Part shown: positions 7,816-8,269 of the stretch, piece after piece
Position numbering within the stretch: the first letter of the stretch is position 1
Layout: the number at the start of each line of letters is the position of its first letter
DNA from: CAZDUS01 sp964508705
Lineage (GTDB): Bacteria > Verrucomicrobiota > Kiritimatiellia > CAIKKV01 > CAITUY01
Reading direction: 5' to 3'
Assembly (NCBI GenBank): GCA_964508705.1
Contig: CAZDUS010000061.1
Coordinates: 1-8,269 of the forward strand
Length of the DNA stretch: 8,269 nucleotides
Notes under the pieces: model-generated
The model's input: only the letters and a program-made list of their open reading frames with translations
Databases searched by the model: none
What the model was told of the DNA's origin: nothing
Translations under genes and position numbers: made by a program

Positions 7816-7853
7816 GAGGGCGGGGATTTAGGCGCAGATGGGGCGCGGAAAGA

Positions 7854-7883
7854 ATCGCCGCAGGGGACTGCGCCTCCCACATT
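7854..7883 (-). repeat. REP-like hairpin repeat, copy 1
   Basis: A 30-base unit running from ATCGCCG to CTCCCACATT. Bases 7859-7863 (CGCAG) pair with 7868-7872 (CTGCG) around a GGGA loop. Read on the minus strand it begins AATGTGGGAG, then hairpin, then GCGAT. This is the layout of REP elements: a GTRG-type head, a short hairpin and a GCGA tail. Confidence 0.75.
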
Positions 7884-7899
7884 GAAGAAAGAATGGGGG

Positions 7900-7929
7900 A
7901 TCGCCGCAGGGGACTGCGCCTCCCACATT
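7900..7929 (-). repeat. REP-like hairpin repeat, copy 2
   Basis: Identical over all 30 bases to copy 1. The stem is 7905-7909 with 7914-7918 and the loop is GGGA. It is separated from copy 1 by a 16-base purine-rich linker (GAAGAAAGAATGGGGG) that also joins copies 4 and 5. Confidence 0.75.
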
Positions 7930-7942
7930 GGGGAGGGAATTG

Positions 7943-7970
7943 AATGTAGGAGGGGCGCTCCGCGCCGCGA
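7943..7970 (+). repeat. REP-like hairpin repeat, copy 3 (inverted, diverged)
   Basis: A 28-base relative in the opposite orientation, with head AATGTAGGAG and tail CCGCGA. Bases 7954-7958 (GGCGC) pair with 7962-7966 (GCGCC) around TCC. The stem bases differ from the other copies but the five-pair stem, the mismatch just outside it and the next G-C pair are kept. It faces copy 2 head to head across 13 bases. Confidence 0.65.
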
Positions 7971-8114
7971 GGGGAGAGGGGAAACGTGAGGTCGGAAGTC
8001 GGAGGGCGGGTGATTGATCGGGGGAGATGTGGCCGCGGATAACGCGCAGAGGAACGCTGATGAGGGAGGGGGAAGGGAAATATGAAGTATGAATTATGAA
8101 AAAGGGAATGGGGA

Positions 8115-8143
8115 ATCGCCGCACGGAGTGCGCCTCCCACATT
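8115..8143 (-). repeat. REP-like hairpin repeat, copy 4 (compensated stem)
   Basis: A 29-base unit with the same head and tail as copy 1. Its stem is 8120-8124 (CGCAC) with 8128-8132 (GTGCG) around a GGA loop. The innermost G-C pair of copy 1 has become C-G, so both arms changed and pairing is kept. Confidence 0.75.
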
Positions 8144-8159
8144 GAAGAAAGAATGGGGG

Positions 8160-8189
8160 ATCGCCGCAGGGGACTGCGCCTCCCACATT
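8160..8189 (-). repeat. REP-like hairpin repeat, copy 5
   Basis: Identical over 30 bases to copies 1 and 2. The stem is 8165-8169 with 8174-8178. With copy 4 and the shared 16-base linker (8144-8159) it forms a ~75-base dimer matching 7854-7929. It ends 11 bases before the ribosome site of the aldolase gene. Confidence 0.75.
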
Positions 8190-8200
8190 TAGGTGAAGGA

Positions 8201-8209
8201 AGGAGGAGG
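8201..8209 (+). promoter_or_regulatory. strong Shine-Dalgarno for the aldolase gene
   Basis: AGGAGGAGG contains two overlapping AGGAGG cores, lying 5 and 8 bases before the ATG at 8215. It is the strongest ribosome site in the window. It would allow independent translation of the aldolase despite the long gap after the dehydrogenase gene. Confidence 0.75.
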
Positions 8210-8214
8210 TTGAC

Positions 8215-8269
8215 ATGGGTAAGCGAATATTGATTTCTGATCCGACGTTGCGCGATGGCAGTCACGCCA
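8215..8269 (+). CDS. mhpE: 4-hydroxy-2-oxovalerate aldolase-type enzyme (partial, 5' end)
   Basis: Only the first 18 codons lie in the window. The protein begins MGKRILISDPTLRDGSHA. DPTLRDGSHA is the N-terminal active-site strand of the DmpG/BphI/MhpE pyruvate aldolases: R13, D14 and H17 have the spacing of the catalytic arginine, metal-binding aspartate and catalytic-base histidine of that family. Related DRE-TIM enzymes (isopropylmalate and homocitrate synthases) share TLRDG but usually continue with Q rather than SHA, so the aldolase call is favoured. These enzymes reversibly join pyruvate to acetaldehyde or a longer aldehyde and partner with the acylating dehydrogenase encoded upstream. 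The rest of the gene is off the window, so whether it is full length is unknown. Confidence 0.8.
   Translation, partial: MGKRILISDPTLRDGSHA

Larger units (their letters stand above)
7816..8214 (+). other. repeat-rich non-coding gap between dehydrogenase and aldolase genes
   Basis: About 400 bases with no credible gene. It holds five copies of a ~30-base hairpin repeat (listed separately), four in one orientation and one inverted. The heptamer GTCGGA(A/G) occurs twice in tandem at 7991-8004 and TATGAA(G/T/A) three times at 8081-8101. Two GC-rich phrases, near 7829-7850 and 8026-8064, share GCGCAGA and look like further degenerate intergenic repeats. The + strand is strikingly purine-rich between the hairpins (runs such as GAGGGAGGGGGAAGGG). 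Minus-strand frames stay open here only because the repeats lack stops. There is no GC stem followed by a T run, so no factor-independent terminator was found. Confidence 0.8.

Noticed and set aside
7816..7853. Factor-independent terminator after the dehydrogenase gene
   Set aside because: There is no GC-rich stem followed by a T run. The hairpin repeats that follow have short stems and purine-rich or mixed flanks.
7854..8189. CRISPR array
   Set aside because: Units are about 30 bases, but they come as separated pairs, the spacer within each pair is the same 16 bases, one copy is inverted, and no cas gene is near.
7731..8265. Long minus-strand open frames across the repeat gap, with recurring peptides such as NVGGAVPCGD
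   Set aside because: The recurring peptides are translations of the hairpin repeats, which simply lack stops in those frames. The frames overlap each other and the 3' end of the dehydrogenase gene, and resemble no protein family.

Overview
The window is part of a surface-polysaccharide (O-antigen or capsule type) gene cluster. All genes are on the + strand. The only long non-coding stretch is a 399-base repeat-rich gap near the right end. Base composition is moderately GC-rich, with an AT-richer patch at the left. The gap holds short hairpin repeats and heptamer repeats of a kind I associate with environmental PVC-group genomes (Verrucomicrobiota/Kiritimatiellota-like). That taxonomic guess is weak, and no phylogenetic marker is present.

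Layout: (1) 1-74, the 3' end of an unidentified gene; (2) 118-942, a class I SAM-dependent methyltransferase; (3) 1003-1857 and 1907-3193, an ABC-2 polysaccharide exporter, permease Wzm plus ATPase Wzt with an extra C-terminal domain of the glycan-recognition type; (4) 3193-3969 and 3969-5072, RfbF and RfbG, which make CDP-glucose and then CDP-4-keto-6-deoxyglucose; (5) 5095-6927, a thiamine-diphosphate (ThDP) enzyme of the acetolactate-synthase superfamily; (6) 6943-7815, an acylating acetaldehyde dehydrogenase; (7) 7816-8214, a non-coding gap with five REP-like hairpin repeats; (8) 8215 to the window end, the first 18 codons of a 4-hydroxy-2-oxovalerate aldolase-type enzyme.

How the genes may work together: RfbF and RfbG supply a 4-keto sugar nucleotide. 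A ThDP enzyme next to them suggests decarboxylative addition of a carbon branch to the keto carbon, as in YerE-type yersiniose synthesis. The acylating dehydrogenase and aldolase are normally a catabolic pair. Here they could run in reverse to build a longer 2-oxo acid donor from acetyl-CoA and pyruvate, so the product could be a higher-carbon branched sugar. This is an inference from gene content. The finished glycan would be exported by Wzm/Wzt, and the methyltransferase may decorate or cap it. Stop/start overlaps (TAATG) join wzt to rfbF and rfbF to rfbG, so sugar synthesis and export are probably translationally coupled.
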